This document shows, in pieces, positions 9,321 through 17,795 of a stretch of 64,000 nucleotides of DNA. How positions within the stretch are numbered: the stretch's first letter is position 1; each line of letters starts with the position of its first letter. The translations under genes and the position numbers were made by a program. This stretch comes from Streptomyces sp. G-G2 (lineage in GTDB: Bacteria > Actinomycetota > Actinomycetes > Streptomycetales > Streptomycetaceae): positions 124,001-188,000 of the forward strand of contig NZ_JASISO010000006.1 of NCBI RefSeq assembly GCF_030063135.1, written 5' to 3'. Under the pieces are notes generated by a model. That model made no database searches. It saw only the letters and a list, made by a program, of their open reading frames with translations, and was not told the origin of the DNA.

Positions 9321-9801
9321 CGTGCGCCTCCTCGAAGTACGGCCGGAGCGCGGCCCGCGCCCGGGACAGGTGGGTCTTGACGGTGCCCGCCGATATACCG
9401 GTCTCCGCGGCCACCTGCTCCACGGACAGGTCGCAGACGTAGAAGAGGACGGCCACCCGGCGCTGCCGCTCGGGCAGCGTGCGCAGGACGCCGACCAGGG
9501 CCGCGGTGTCCGGGCCGGGATCCCCGGCGGAGGAGGCCTCCGGCGCGCCGTGGCGCCGCCAGGCCTCGGCGGCCCGCCCGCGCCGCCGCCACCGGCTGAC
9601 GGCGAGCCGCCAGGCCACCGTGCGGATCCATGCCTCGGGCCCGGCGTCCGCCGAGAGCCGCGCCCGGCGGGTCCAGGCCCGTACGAAGGCCTCCTGCACC
9701 ACGTCCTGCGCCTCGTGCAGGTCGCCGGTCATCAGATAGACCTGTCCCACCAGGTGTTTCACGGAGTGCGCGTAGAACTCCTCGAACTCCTCGACGGTCA
9801 T
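9313..9801 (-). CDS. RNA polymerase sigma factor, SigE family (ECF)
   Basis: This 162-residue ECF sigma factor directs RNA polymerase to a dedicated promoter set. Region 2 is at residues about 10-75 (YLMTGDLHEAQDVVQEAFVR) and region 4 at 105-155 (LPERQRRVAVLFY, then the helix-turn-helix ISAGTVKTHLSRARAAL). The ATG at 9801 has CGGGAG seven bases upstream and starts MTVEEFEEFY, as is usual for this family; the 49 codons open further upstream look non-coding. It overlaps the membrane protein downstream, and the two probably form one operon. Confidence 0.93.
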   Translation of the reverse strand: MTVEEFEEFYAHSVKHLVGQVYLMTGDLHEAQDVVQEAFVRAWTRRARLSADAGPEAWIRTVAWRLAVSRWRRRGRAAEAWRRHGAPEASSAGDPGPDTAALVGVLRTLPERQRRVAVLFYVCDLSVEQVAAETGISAGTVKTHLSRARAALRPYFEEAHGE

Positions 9802-10045
9802 GCGGCTCCCGGTGCTGGACAGATTTCGACGTGTATACGCCTGCGGCGCCGCCCCAGGTTGACATCCCGCCCCAAGAACTTTTTCCGCCCTTCCGGGAGG
9901 CGGGAAGGGTGGAAGCCTGTTCGCCCCCCTGGGCGACAGCAATCCCACGCGCGGGTGTCGGACCCGCGCCGTAAGGTGGAAACCCCGGCCCGTACGACGT
10001 GTCGGGTCCTTCGCGTTGCCCCCTCACCGGACGGAAAGCCGCTTC

Positions 10046-13000
10046 ATGAGCCTGTACGGACTGCTCGACGCCGTCACCCGGGATCCCGCGCTGACCGAGG
10101 CGGTCGAGGCGGCCGGCGACGGGAACCGGATGCACGTGGACCTCGTCGGTCCGGCCGCCGCGCGGCCCTTCGTGATCGCCGCGCTGGCCCGGCGGACCGG
10201 GCGGACCGTGCTCGCGGTCACCGCGACCGGGCGGGAGGCCGAGGACCTGGCCGCCGCGCTGCGCTCGCTGATGCCGCCGGAGCAGGCGAGCACCGTCGTG
10301 GACTACCCGTCCTGGGAGACCCTGCCGCACGAGCGGCTCTCGCCCCGCAGCGACACCGTCGGCCGCCGCCTCGCCGTCCTGCGCAGGCTCACCCACCCGA
10401 GCAAGGACGACCCGGCCGCCGGGCCCGTCTCGATCGTCGTCGCGCCCATCCGGTCCGTGCTCCAGCCCCAGGTCAAGGGGCTCGGGGAGCTGGTTCCGGT
10501 GGCCCTGCGCGGCGGCCAGAGCGCCGACCTCGGCGAGGTGACGGCGGCGCTCGCGGCGGCCGCGTACGCCCGGGTGGAGCTGGTGGAGAAGCGCGGCGAG
10601 TTCGCGGTGCGCGGCGGCATCCTCGACGTGTTCCCGCCCACCGAGGAGCACCCGCTGCGTGTGGAGTTCTGGGGCGACGACGTCGAGGAGATCCGTTACT
10701 TCAAGGTCGCCGACCAGCGGTCCCTGGAGATCGCCGAACACGGTCTGTGGGCACCGCCCTGCCGGGAGCTGCTGCTCACCGACGAGGTGCGCGAGCGCGC
10801 CGCGGCGCTGGCGGTCGAGCACCCCGAGCTGGCCGAACTGCTGGACAAGATCGCCGAGGGGATCGCCGTCGAGGGCATGGAATCCCTCGCCCCGGTCCTG
10901 GTCGACGACATGGAACTGCTGCTCGACGTGCTGCCCGAGGGCTCGATGGCCGTCGTGTGCGACCCGGAGCGGGTCCGCACCCGGGCCGCCGACCTGGTCG
11001 CGACCTCGCAGGAGTTCCTCCAGGCCTCCTGGGCGGCCACCGCGGGCGGCGGCGAGGCGCCGATCGACCTCGGCGCGGCCTCCCTGTGGGGGATCGCGGA
11101 CGTCCGCGACCGGGCCCGCGAGCTGGGCACCATGTGGTGGTCCGTGTCCCCCTTCGCGGCCGACGCCGAGCTGACCGACGCCGCTGACGCGGCGGGCGGC
11201 GAGGACACCCTCACGCTCGGCATGCACGCCCCCGAGGCCTACCGCGGCGACACCGCCCGCGCGCTCGCCGACACCAAGGGCTGGATCGCCGACGGCTGGC
11301 ACACCGTCTACGTCACCGAGGGCCACGGCCCGGCCGCCCGTACCGTCGAGGTGCTCGGCGGCGAGGGCATCGCGGCCCGGCTGGAGGCCGACCTCGCGTC
11401 CCTGCAGCCCTCCCTGGTGCACGTGGCCTGCGGCTCCCTCGACAACGGGTTCATCGACGCCGGGCTCAAGATCGCGGTCCTCACCGAGACCGACCTGACC
11501 GGCCAGCGCACCGCCACCAAGGACCTCGGCCGGATGCCGACCCGGCGCCGCAAGACCATCGACCCGCTGACCCTGCGGGCCGGGGACTACATCGTCCACG
11601 AGCAGCACGGCGTCGGCCGTTACGTCGAGATGGTCCAGCGCACCGTGCAGGGCGCCACCCGCGAGTACCTGCTCGTCGAGTACGCCCCCGCCAAGCGCGG
11701 CCAGCCCGGCGACCGGCTCTACATCCCGACCGACCAGTTGGAGCAGGTCACCAAGTACGTCGGCGGCGAGGCCCCGACCCTGCACCGGCTCGGCGGCGCC
11801 GACTGGACCAAGACCAAGGCGAAGGCGAAGAAGGCGGTCAAGGAGATCGCCGCCGACCTGATCAAGCTGTACAGCGCGCGGATGGCGGCCCCCGGCCACA
11901 CCTTCGGCCCCGACACCCCCTGGCAGCGGGAGCTGGAGGACGCCTTCCCGTACGTCGAGACCCCCGACCAGCTGACCACGATCGCCGAGGTCAAGGAGGA
12001 CATGGAGAAGTCGGTCCCGATGGACCGGCTCATCTGCGGCGACGTCGGGTACGGCAAGACGGAGATCGCGGTGCGCGCCGCCTTCAAGGCGGTGCAGGAC
12101 GGCAAGCAGGTCGCGGTCCTGGTCCCGACCACGCTGCTGGTGCAGCAGCACTTCGGCACCTTCTCCGAGCGCTACTCGCAGTTCCCGGTCAAGGTGCGGG
12201 CGCTGTCCCGGTTCCAGTCGGACACCGAGGCGAAGGCCACCCTGGAGGGCCTGAAGGAGGGCTCGGTGGACATCGTCATCGGTACCCACCGGCTGTTCTC
12301 GCAGGAGACCAAGTTCAAGGACCTGGGCCTGGTCATCGTCGACGAGGAGCAGCGCTTCGGCGTCGAGCACAAGGAGCAGCTGAAGAAGCTGCGCGCGAAC
12401 GTCGACGTGCTGACGATGTCCGCCACCCCGATCCCGCGCACCCTGGAGATGGCGGTCACCGGCATCCGCGAGATGTCGACGATCACCACCCCGCCCGAGG
12501 AGCGGCACCCGGTGCTGACCTTCGTCGGACCGTACGAGCAGAAGCAGATCGGGGCCGCGATCCGCCGCGAACTGCTGCGCGAGGGCCAGGTCTTCTACAT
12601 CCACAACCGGGTCGAGTCCATCGACCGGGCCACCGCCAAGCTGCGCGAGATCGTGCCCGAGGCGCGGATCGCGACGGCGCACGGGCAGATGGGCGAGAGC
12701 CAGCTGGAGCAGGTCGTCGTCGACTTCTGGGAGAAGAAGTTCGACGTGCTCGTCTCGACGACGATCGTCGAGTCCGGCATCGACATTTCCAACGCCAACA
12801 CCCTGATCGTGGAGCGCGGCGACAACTTCGGCCTCTCGCAGCTCCACCAGCTGCGCGGCCGGGTCGGGCGCGGGCGCGAGCGCGGTTACGCCTACTTCCT
12901 GTACCCGCCGGAGAAGCCGCTGACCGAGACCGCGCACGAGCGGCTCGCGACGATCGCCCAGCACACCGAGATGGGCGCGGGCATGTACGTCGCCATGAAG

Positions 13001-13609
13001 GACCTGGAGATCCGCGGCGCGGGCAACCTGCTCGGCGGCGAGCAGTCCGGTCACATCGCGGGCGTCGGCTTCGACCTGTACATCCGGATGGTCGGCGAGG
13101 CGGTGGCCGACTTCCGGTCCGCGGTCGACGGCGGCGAGCAGGAAGAGGCCCCGCTGGACGTCAAGATCGAGCTGCCGGTGGACGCGCACGTCCCGCACGA
13201 CTACGCGCCGGGCGAGGGGCTGCGCCTGCAGGCCTACCGGTCGATCGCCGCGGCCAGCTCCGAGGCGGACATCAAGGCGGTGCGGGAGGAACTGACCGAC
13301 CGCTACGGCAAGTTGCCCGAGCCGGTGGAGAACCTGCTGCTGGTGGCGGGGCTGCGGATGCTGGCGCGGTCCTGTGGGGTCGGCGACGTCACCCTCGCGG
13401 GCGTCAACATTCGTTTCGGACCGGTGGAGTTGCGCGAATCGCAGGAGCTGCGCCTCAAGCGGCTCTACCCGGGGACGGTGCTCAAGCCGGCCACCTCGCA
13501 GGTGCTGGTACCGCGCCCGAAGACGGCCCGGGTCGGCGGCAAGCCGCTGATCGGGCGGGAACTGCTGGCCTGGACCGGGGAGTTCCTCACCACGATCCTG
13601 GGCTCCTGA
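10046..13609 (+). CDS. mfd: Transcription-repair coupling factor
   Basis: This 1187-residue Mfd removes stalled RNA polymerase at DNA lesions and recruits UvrA. The N-terminal third is the UvrB-like UvrA-binding module. The CarD-like RNA polymerase interaction domain begins near residue 510 (RAGDYIVHEQHGVGRY). The RecG-like translocase has Walker A GDVGYGKTE near 665, the DEEQ box (VIVDEEQRFGVEHK) near 765 and the motif VI region RGRVGRGRERGYAYF, followed by the C-terminal TRCF domain. The ATG at 10046 follows a purine-rich stretch; a TTG thirty bases upstream is less likely. It is single and complete. Confidence 0.98.
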   Translation: MSLYGLLDAVTRDPALTEAVEAAGDGNRMHVDLVGPAAARPFVIAALARRTGRTVLAVTATGREAEDLAAALRSLMPPEQASTVVDYPSWETLPHERLSPRSDTVGRRLAVLRRLTHPSKDDPAAGPVSIVVAPIRSVLQPQVKGLGELVPVALRGGQSADLGEVTAALAAAAYARVELVEKRGEFAVRGGILDVFPPTEEHPLRVEFWGDDVEEIRYFKVADQRSLEIAEHGLWAPPCRELLLTDEVRERAAALAVEHPELAELLDKIAEGIAVEGMESLAPVLVDDMELLLDVLPEGSMAVVCDPERVRTRAADLVATSQEFLQASWAATAGGGEAPIDLGAASLWGIADVRDRARELGTMWWSVSPFAADAELTDAADAAGGEDTLTLGMHAPEAYRGDTARALADTKGWIADGWHTVYVTEGHGPAARTVEVLGGEGIAARLEADLASLQPSLVHVACGSLDNGFIDAGLKIAVLTETDLTGQRTATKDLGRMPTRRRKTIDPLTLRAGDYIVHEQHGVGRYVEMVQRTVQGATREYLLVEYAPAKRGQPGDRLYIPTDQLEQVTKYVGGEAPTLHRLGGADWTKTKAKAKKAVKEIAADLIKLYSARMAAPGHTFGPDTPWQRELEDAFPYVETPDQLTTIAEVKEDMEKSVPMDRLICGDVGYGKTEIAVRAAFKAVQDGKQVAVLVPTTLLVQQHFGTFSERYSQFPVKVRALSRFQSDTEAKATLEGLKEGSVDIVIGTHRLFSQETKFKDLGLVIVDEEQRFGVEHKEQLKKLRANVDVLTMSATPIPRTLEMAVTGIREMSTITTPPEERHPVLTFVGPYEQKQIGAAIRRELLREGQVFYIHNRVESIDRATAKLREIVPEARIATAHGQMGESQLEQVVVDFWEKKFDVLVSTTIVESGIDISNANTLIVERGDNFGLSQLHQLRGRVGRGRERGYAYFLYPPEKPLTETAHERLATIAQHTEMGAGMYVAMKDLEIRGAGNLLGGEQSGHIAGVGFDLYIRMVGEAVADFRSAVDGGEQEEAPLDVKIELPVDAHVPHDYAPGEGLRLQAYRSIAAASSEADIKAVREELTDRYGKLPEPVENLLLVAGLRMLARSCGVGDVTLAGVNIRFGPVELRESQELRLKRLYPGTVLKPATSQVLVPRPKTARVGGKPLIGRELLAWTGEFLTTILGS

Positions 13610-13614
13610 CGGCC

Positions 13615-13632
13615 CGAGGCCGCTTGGCCTCG
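13615..13632 (+). terminator. Hairpin after mfd
   Basis: A perfect 7-bp stem (CGAGGCC/GGCCTCG) with a four-base loop GCTT lies a few bases after the mfd stop. There is no T-run, as is common for terminators in this genus. Confidence 0.6.
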
Positions 13633-13890
13633 CGCTTTCACGAGCGGGGCCGTCCATGGTGTGATCAAAAAGAAGAGGAGTGCCGTCCAGCGTTCGGACG
13701 GGAGTGTGCGGCGGGCGCTGTTACGGATTCTGCTCGGCCGACCGGGGCGCTGACGGGCTCAAGCCGCGCGCCTCCCTGAGCATGCCCAGCAACCATTCCG
13801 GGGTGTGCTCGGCGTCGCGGGCGCCCGAGCCCAGGCCGGGAAGGCCCACCGCCGCGGCGGACCTTCCCGGCCGGGGAACCAGCCGCGCTA

Positions 13891-14697
13891 TCAGGCGGGC
13901 TGCTCCGGGGCCTTCGCCTTGATCACGGCGAAGCTGCCGCCCTGCGGGTCGGAGAGGACGGCCATCCGGCCCGCAGGCATGTCGAAGGCCGGAGCCATGA
14001 CATTGCCACCGGCCCGCGTCGTCGCCGCCTGGATCTCGTCGACGTCGTCGACGCTGAAGTACGCCAGCCAGTGCGGCGGGACCCCCTCCGGCAGCGCGGA
14101 CAGGCTCATCATGCCGCCGACCGAGCGGCCGCCCACCTTGAACTCGATGTACCCCTCGGCGCCCGGCATTTCCGTCGGGGCCGTGGTGATCGGCAGGACG
14201 GCCGAGTAGAACGCGGAGGCGGCGGCCGTGTCGCCGGTGTTCAGCTCGTTCCAGATGAGCGCGCCGTGCTCGTTGACGATGCCCGCGCCGTCGAAGGTGC
14301 CGGGCTGCCACAGGCCGACGACGGCGCCCGTCGGGTCGGTGATGACGGCCATCCGCCCGATGTCCATGACGTCCATCGGGCCCATCATGACGGTGCCGCC
14401 CGCGTCGGTGACCGACTTGAGGGTGGCGTCGATGGCGTCGGTGGACAGGTACGTCGTCCACACGGTCGGCGGCATCGGGTCCGGCACCGTCCCGTCGGGG
14501 TTCATCGCCTTCATGATCCCGGCGACCGGCTTGCCCTTGAGGGTGCAGACGGAGTACCCGCCCGTCTCGGCCGGGCCGATCTCGCCCTGCCAGCCGAACA
14601 GGTCGCGGTAGAAGTCGAGGGCCGCCTGCTGGTCGGGCACCATCAGGTCGATCCAACAGGGGGTGCCGGGCTTGTAGGGGCCGTTCATGTCGGGCAC
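13891..14697 (-). CDS. VOC-family protein with two glyoxalase-like domains
   Basis: This 268-residue protein has two vicinal-oxygen-chelate domains (residues about 8-128 and 140-262), each starting with the WIDLMVPDQQAALDFY or WNELNTGDTAAASAFY pattern. It resembles the CFP32/hydroxylase-like subgroup of actinobacteria. VOC proteins are metal-dependent lyases, dioxygenases or resistance proteins; the usual His/Glu metal ligands are not clearly conserved here, so no reaction is proposed. The GTG at 14697 has GGAG at six bases; the ATG nine bases later has none. It is monocistronic and converges on mfd. Confidence 0.88.
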   Translation of the reverse strand: MPDMNGPYKPGTPCWIDLMVPDQQAALDFYRDLFGWQGEIGPAETGGYSVCTLKGKPVAGIMKAMNPDGTVPDPMPPTVWTTYLSTDAIDATLKSVTDAGGTVMMGPMDVMDIGRMAVITDPTGAVVGLWQPGTFDGAGIVNEHGALIWNELNTGDTAAASAFYSAVLPITTAPTEMPGAEGYIEFKVGGRSVGGMMSLSALPEGVPPHWLAYFSVDDVDEIQAATTRAGGNVMAPAFDMPAGRMAVLSDPQGGSFAVIKAKAPEQPA

Positions 14698-14809
14698 GGG
14701 TGGCTCCGGGGTGGGTGCTGGGGATGGACGGGCCGTCCCCTACCCGGCCCGAACACCCCGAACCGGGCCGAACGGGTGAACGATGAGGGCCGAGCGCGGC
14801 CGGTCTTGC

Positions 14810-14841
14810 CTCCGGCGGGCCCTCAAACGCCGGGCAGGCTG
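14810..14841. repeat. REP-like element, copy A
   Basis: The stretch CTCCGGCGGGC followed by CCTCAAACGCCGG is a version of a short dispersed element found between many Streptomyces genes. A second copy is at 51016-51050. This copy overlaps the stop codon of the zinc-ribbon gene, so that protein's last residues (LPGV) are encoded by the element. Confidence 0.6.
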
Positions 14842-15074
14842 AAGTTGGCCGTGGGTTCGGTACAAGGAACGATTGCTTCCCAGTCCTTCGCGGAGTCTCC
14901 CGTGAGGAGGAATTCACTCAGGTACATGTCCGTCTCGTCGTGCACATCCTCTTCGTTCAGCCACAGGGATTCACACTCCGGACACATGAAGAAGATCTGG
15001 CCGGAATCCTTGCGCTTGTAACAGCGCACCCAATCCTGACTGCAATGGGCACACCGGCCCCTCATAGCGGACAT
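14823..15074 (-). CDS. Small zinc-ribbon protein next to an Rhs toxin locus
   Basis: This is a protein of about 83 residues with two CxxC pairs, CAHC near the start and CPEC about 25 residues later, which should bind one zinc. The body is acidic (LNEEDVHDETDMYLSEFL). I prefer the ATG at 15074, which follows GGGGAGG, although the spacing is short; an in-frame ATG at 15095 has no ribosome site. It lies about 30 bases after the candidate immunity gene on the same strand and shares its lower GC content, so it was probably acquired with the Rhs tip. The function is unknown; it could be a second immunity or accessory protein. Confidence 0.75.
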   Translation of the reverse strand: MSAMRGRCAHCSQDWVRCYKRKDSGQIFFMCPECESLWLNEEDVHDETDMYLSEFLLTGDSAKDWEAIVPCTEPTANFSLPGV

Positions 15075-15104
15075 CGCCCTCCCCGAGTCTCCCATGAGAA
15101 TAAA

Positions 15105-15578
15105 TTACGTCGGAGAATATTCGATCAACGCAGGCATAGTGCGGTGATCAGTTCCCTCCATCGTCACCACGACATTCTTGTGAGTCGAATCTCCGAGCCG
15201 TCGGACAAACGCTTCCAGGTGGGCGAAAGACTCAGGGTCCTCGACGTCGGCGGGGTCAAACGTGAACTCGATCTCATCGATATCGAAGAAATAGCAGGTG
15301 AACCAGATATCGCCTACCTGCACAGCCAAGCTAGCCGATTCCTCCGGCTCGCTCTCCAGTCGGTCAAACAAACTGCGGGCATCAGGAATCGTCCCATCGG
15401 TCGATTCGAAAAGGGTCCAAGAGAACTGGGCGGGCCAATCCGCAAGTGTCAGCCCCTCAAGGAGGTTCTGCCAGTCATTGATTGAGGCGTCCAAGACGCA
15501 CACGTCGCGAAGCGCCCCGTCAGCCTCGAAGTCCTCGCTGCGATACCGCATGTCAACGCCGTCCAATCCGCCCATCAC
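15105..15578 (-). CDS. Candidate immunity protein for the Rhs C-terminal toxin
   Basis: This acidic soluble protein of 157 residues starts on top of the stop codon of the Rhs tip (GTG at 15578, or ATG at 15575 sharing the A of TGA). GAAGGG lies at suitable spacing. There is no signal peptide or membrane segment. The sequence is rich in Asp, Glu, Phe and Trp (WFTCYFFDIDEIEFTFD), which is typical of immunity proteins that bind a basic nuclease domain. I recognise no named Imm family. The position directly after the toxin-encoding 3' end and the tight overlap are the main evidence. Base composition is visibly less GC-rich than in the flanking core genes. Confidence 0.75.
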   Translation of the reverse strand: MMGGLDGVDMRYRSEDFEADGALRDVCVLDASINDWQNLLEGLTLADWPAQFSWTLFESTDGTIPDARSLFDRLESEPEESASLAVQVGDIWFTCYFFDIDEIEFTFDPADVEDPESFAHLEAFVRRLGDSTHKNVVVTMEGTDHRTMPALIEYSPT

Positions 15579-16927
15579 CGGAACCCTTCAAATGTGAGCT
15601 GGCCATTCCGCCAGCTCCATCGGGCGCCCCATCCACCTGGCACCCGGAAATCGCGAGTGATCCCACCATACTGCGCGATGGCCGAGGTGTTCACCGTTTC
15701 CACGACGTTGGGATCCGTCAGGATGTCGCGGATCATCTCGTTCGCGATCTCAGTCCTCTCGGTATTTGTCACCTTACCGAAATCGTAATTGTCCACATGG
15801 GCCTGTCCTCGCTTCTTGATGTTCCCCGGACTCGGATCGCCGTGCTTTTGCAGCGCTCTGCCGGCGGGCGACAACTGGCCCTTCTTTATATCGGCGGCTG
15901 ACTTGTACAGGTCGTCTGTGCCGTAGTTGCAGGGTGAGAGGCCCAGTGGGTCAGTCCACGACTGGGGAGCATGTACATATGCGTGATGGTTATCTGCTGG
16001 CGTAAGTCCCAGTGGGTCCGGGCTGATGTACCGGGTGGTTTCGGGATCGTAGTACCGGAAGTAGTTGTAGTGCAGACCGGTTTCCGAGTCGGCGTACTGG
16101 CCGGGAAAGCGGAGCGGACAATCCGCGAACGTGACATCCGTCGCAGCCGGAAAACTCGTGCCCCACAGCGTGGTGCGGCGCTGCCAGGTCGGTTCCCCTT
16201 CGGGTGTGGCCAGCTCGGTCGGCGTGCCGACCGTGTCCGTGATGACGGCGTGGAAGCGGGTGGCGTAGTCCGCCGAGGTGTCCTGGGCCAGTTGGGCCAG
16301 CAGTGATGCGCCTTGCTCCCGGACCAGTGGTCTGTGGTCGGTCTGGGTGAGGGGGCGGTGGGTGCCCGGGGCGTAGTCCCAGGTGGTGACCTGGCCGTCG
16401 GACGTGTTCTGTTCGGCCAGGCGGGTGTCGTCCCAGGTGAAGTCCGTGCGGTCGGCGGTCGAGCCGTCTTCTGCCAAGCGCCGCTTTGATATTCGGCGGC
16501 CCAGTGGGTCGTACGTGTACTGCCAGTGTTCGCCGGCAGGTGTCACGGCCTCCGTCAGGCGGTCTTCCGCGTTCCAGGTGTACGTCCACGTCAGCTGCTG
16601 ACCGTTGAGGAGCTTGCGGGTCTTGCGGATCAGGCGGCCCTGGGCGTCGTGTTCGTACGAGGTACGGCGGGCGCCGCGGATGAGGGTGCCGTTGAATGCG
16701 CGGTCGCCGGAGGTTTCGTGCGCGGGGGCGGTGGCATGGATGAGGTTGCCTGCCGCGTCGTAGGCGTACGTCTCGGTCCAGCCGTGGGCCCGGACCCCGG
16801 CGACCCCGCCCAGTCGGTCGAGGTCGAACCGACGGGTGCCTGAGGTCAGTTCGCGGATCTCGGCCAGGTAGCCGTCCTCGCGGTAGGCGTAGGTGCGGTG
16901 CTGGAGGAGGCGGTCGGCCTCGTCCAC
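15575..16927 (-). pseudogene. Orphan 3' tip of an Rhs gene with C-terminal toxin-like domain
   Basis: About 450 residues remain of a protein family that usually runs to 1,500-2,500. YD/RHS repeats are clear (YAYDAAGNLIHA, YTYDPLGRRISKR, WDYAPGTHRPLTQ). The core closure follows, with GLHYNYFRYYDPETTRYISP then DPLGL twice, the usual boundary before the variable toxin. The last 115 or so residues begin after SPCNYGTDDLY, carry SPAGRALQKHG and AHVDNYDFG, and end RVPGGWGARWSWRNGQLTF. This is a style seen in small RNase-type polymorphic toxins, but I cannot name the family. RHS-like codons continue upstream of the GTG at 16927 until a stop near 16990, and no secretion signal remains, so the 5' part is missing. 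It may still be expressed from a chance promoter or serve as a recombination cassette. Confidence 0.8.
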
Positions 16928-16959
16928 ACGGCCCGAACCCGAAAGGGTCTGCTCGCAGG

Positions 16960-17172
16960 GGTGAACACGCGGCGATGGGTGGTTCGTTCAGCCTCCTGCA
17001 CCCCAAAGGTCGCCAGCAGATCGCCTACACCGAGAACTAGGGCCGACCCAACCTCGTCACCGATCTGGAACAGGTGCGGATCTACGCCGAGCGCTATGGC
17101 ATCATCCGGGCACAGGCGCTCACGCCGGACGAGTCCCTGACCTTGATCGAGAAGAGGCTGGGAGAGGCATGA
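16960..17172 (+). pseudogene. 3' remnant of an Scr1/DUF5753-type HTH regulator
   Basis: Only the end of the regulator is left. The frame reads GEHAAMGGSFSLLHPKGRQQ, then a run ending in TEN, an in-frame TAG at 17038-17040, and continues as NLVTDLEQVRIYAERYGI through TPDESLTLIEKRLGEA to a TGA at 17170. The HAAMGGSF pattern and the C-terminal helix match the DUF5753 domain of XRE-family regulators that sit before DUF397 genes. The HTH part is missing: upstream lies the truncated Rhs gene on the other strand. The left boundary is approximate. The final ATGA overlap with the DUF397 gene is preserved. Confidence 0.75.
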
Positions 17173-17414
17173 ACAGCACGGACCTGGCCTGGTTCAAGAG
17201 CAGCTACAGCAGTGGCGAGGGCGGCCAGTGCCTCGAAGTCGCCTTCGACTGGCGGAAGTCGAGCTACAGCGACGGCGAAGGCGGCCAGTGTGTCGAGGTC
17301 GCCGACTGTGAGACGGCCGTGCACATCCGGGACTCCAAGATCCCGGCCGGGCCCCGGCTGGCCGTCGCGCCCCGCGCATGGGCCGCGTTTCTCGGCGGAG
17401 TCGCCGGGGCGTAG
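17169..17414 (+). CDS. DUF397-domain protein with an internally duplicated motif
   Basis: This 81-residue protein belongs to the DUF397 family, which is normally encoded right after a DUF5753/XRE regulator and acts with it in a toxin-antitoxin-like or developmental control pair. The hallmark W-KSSYS-GEGGQC-EVA occurs twice, starting at residues 8 and 28, before the usual C-terminus VHIRDSK and WAAFL. Family members normally have one copy. The two 54-bp repeats are 60 bases apart and differ at several silent sites. The start overlaps the stop of the broken regulator, so the gene may have lost its partner and its promoter. Confidence 0.85.
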   Translation: MNSTDLAWFKSSYSSGEGGQCLEVAFDWRKSSYSDGEGGQCVEVADCETAVHIRDSKIPAGPRLAVAPRAWAAFLGGVAGA

Positions 17415-17465
17415 GACGGCCGCGGTGGGGGACCTGGTGGTCCTCCCGTCGCGGCTGGACGCTGC

Positions 17466-17639
17466 CTACTTGTTCGGGTCGTCGTCAATGCCCAGGCGCT
17501 GTTCCGCCTGCTGCTGGGCCTTGTCGATCTGATCCGCGTGCTTGTTGCCGGACCTCTCGTTGGCCTCTTGTTCGAGGTTGTCGGAGATGTCCTTGCCCTT
17601 GGTCTTGGCCTGGTCCTTGAACCTGTCGAAAATTCCCAT
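17466..17639 (-). CDS. Small highly charged protein (57 aa)
   Basis: The frame runs from ATG at 17639, preceded by AGGAG at six bases, to TAG at 17466. It encodes MGIFDRFKDQAKTKGKDISD, then a Glu/Asn/Lys/Gln-rich helix, and ends IDDDPNK. There are no hydrophobic stretches. It resembles the small antitoxin-like or CsbD-type stress proteins common in Streptomyces (the MGIFDKFKD start is typical), but no activity can be assigned. It is too short to stand out against the longer shadow frames; the strong ribosome site and sensible composition support it. Confidence 0.78.
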   Translation of the reverse strand: MGIFDRFKDQAKTKGKDISDNLEQEANERSGNKHADQIDKAQQQAEQRLGIDDDPNK

Positions 17640-17795
17640 GCGGGGCTCCTTCCGTCATCCCGTTTGCGACGGTACGCGCGTTTGATCCGGATCGCTCGCC
17701 GGGGCGGGCGGGAGCGTGCGGTGACCCGGCGCGCCCGGGAGCCGCCCTCCCCTGCGAGGCGGCTTCCGGACGCGGCGGGCGTGCGGGGGTCGGGT

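Noticed and set aside
9317..13657. A 1446-codon minus-strand frame opposite mfd
   Set aside because: It is wholly antisense to mfd and the sigma gene and has no family features.
13633..13890. Possible small gene between mfd and the glyoxalase-like gene
   Set aside because: Frames on both strands lack a ribosome site and motifs. A minus frame ending EWLLGMLREARGLSP looks protein-like but has no start of its own.
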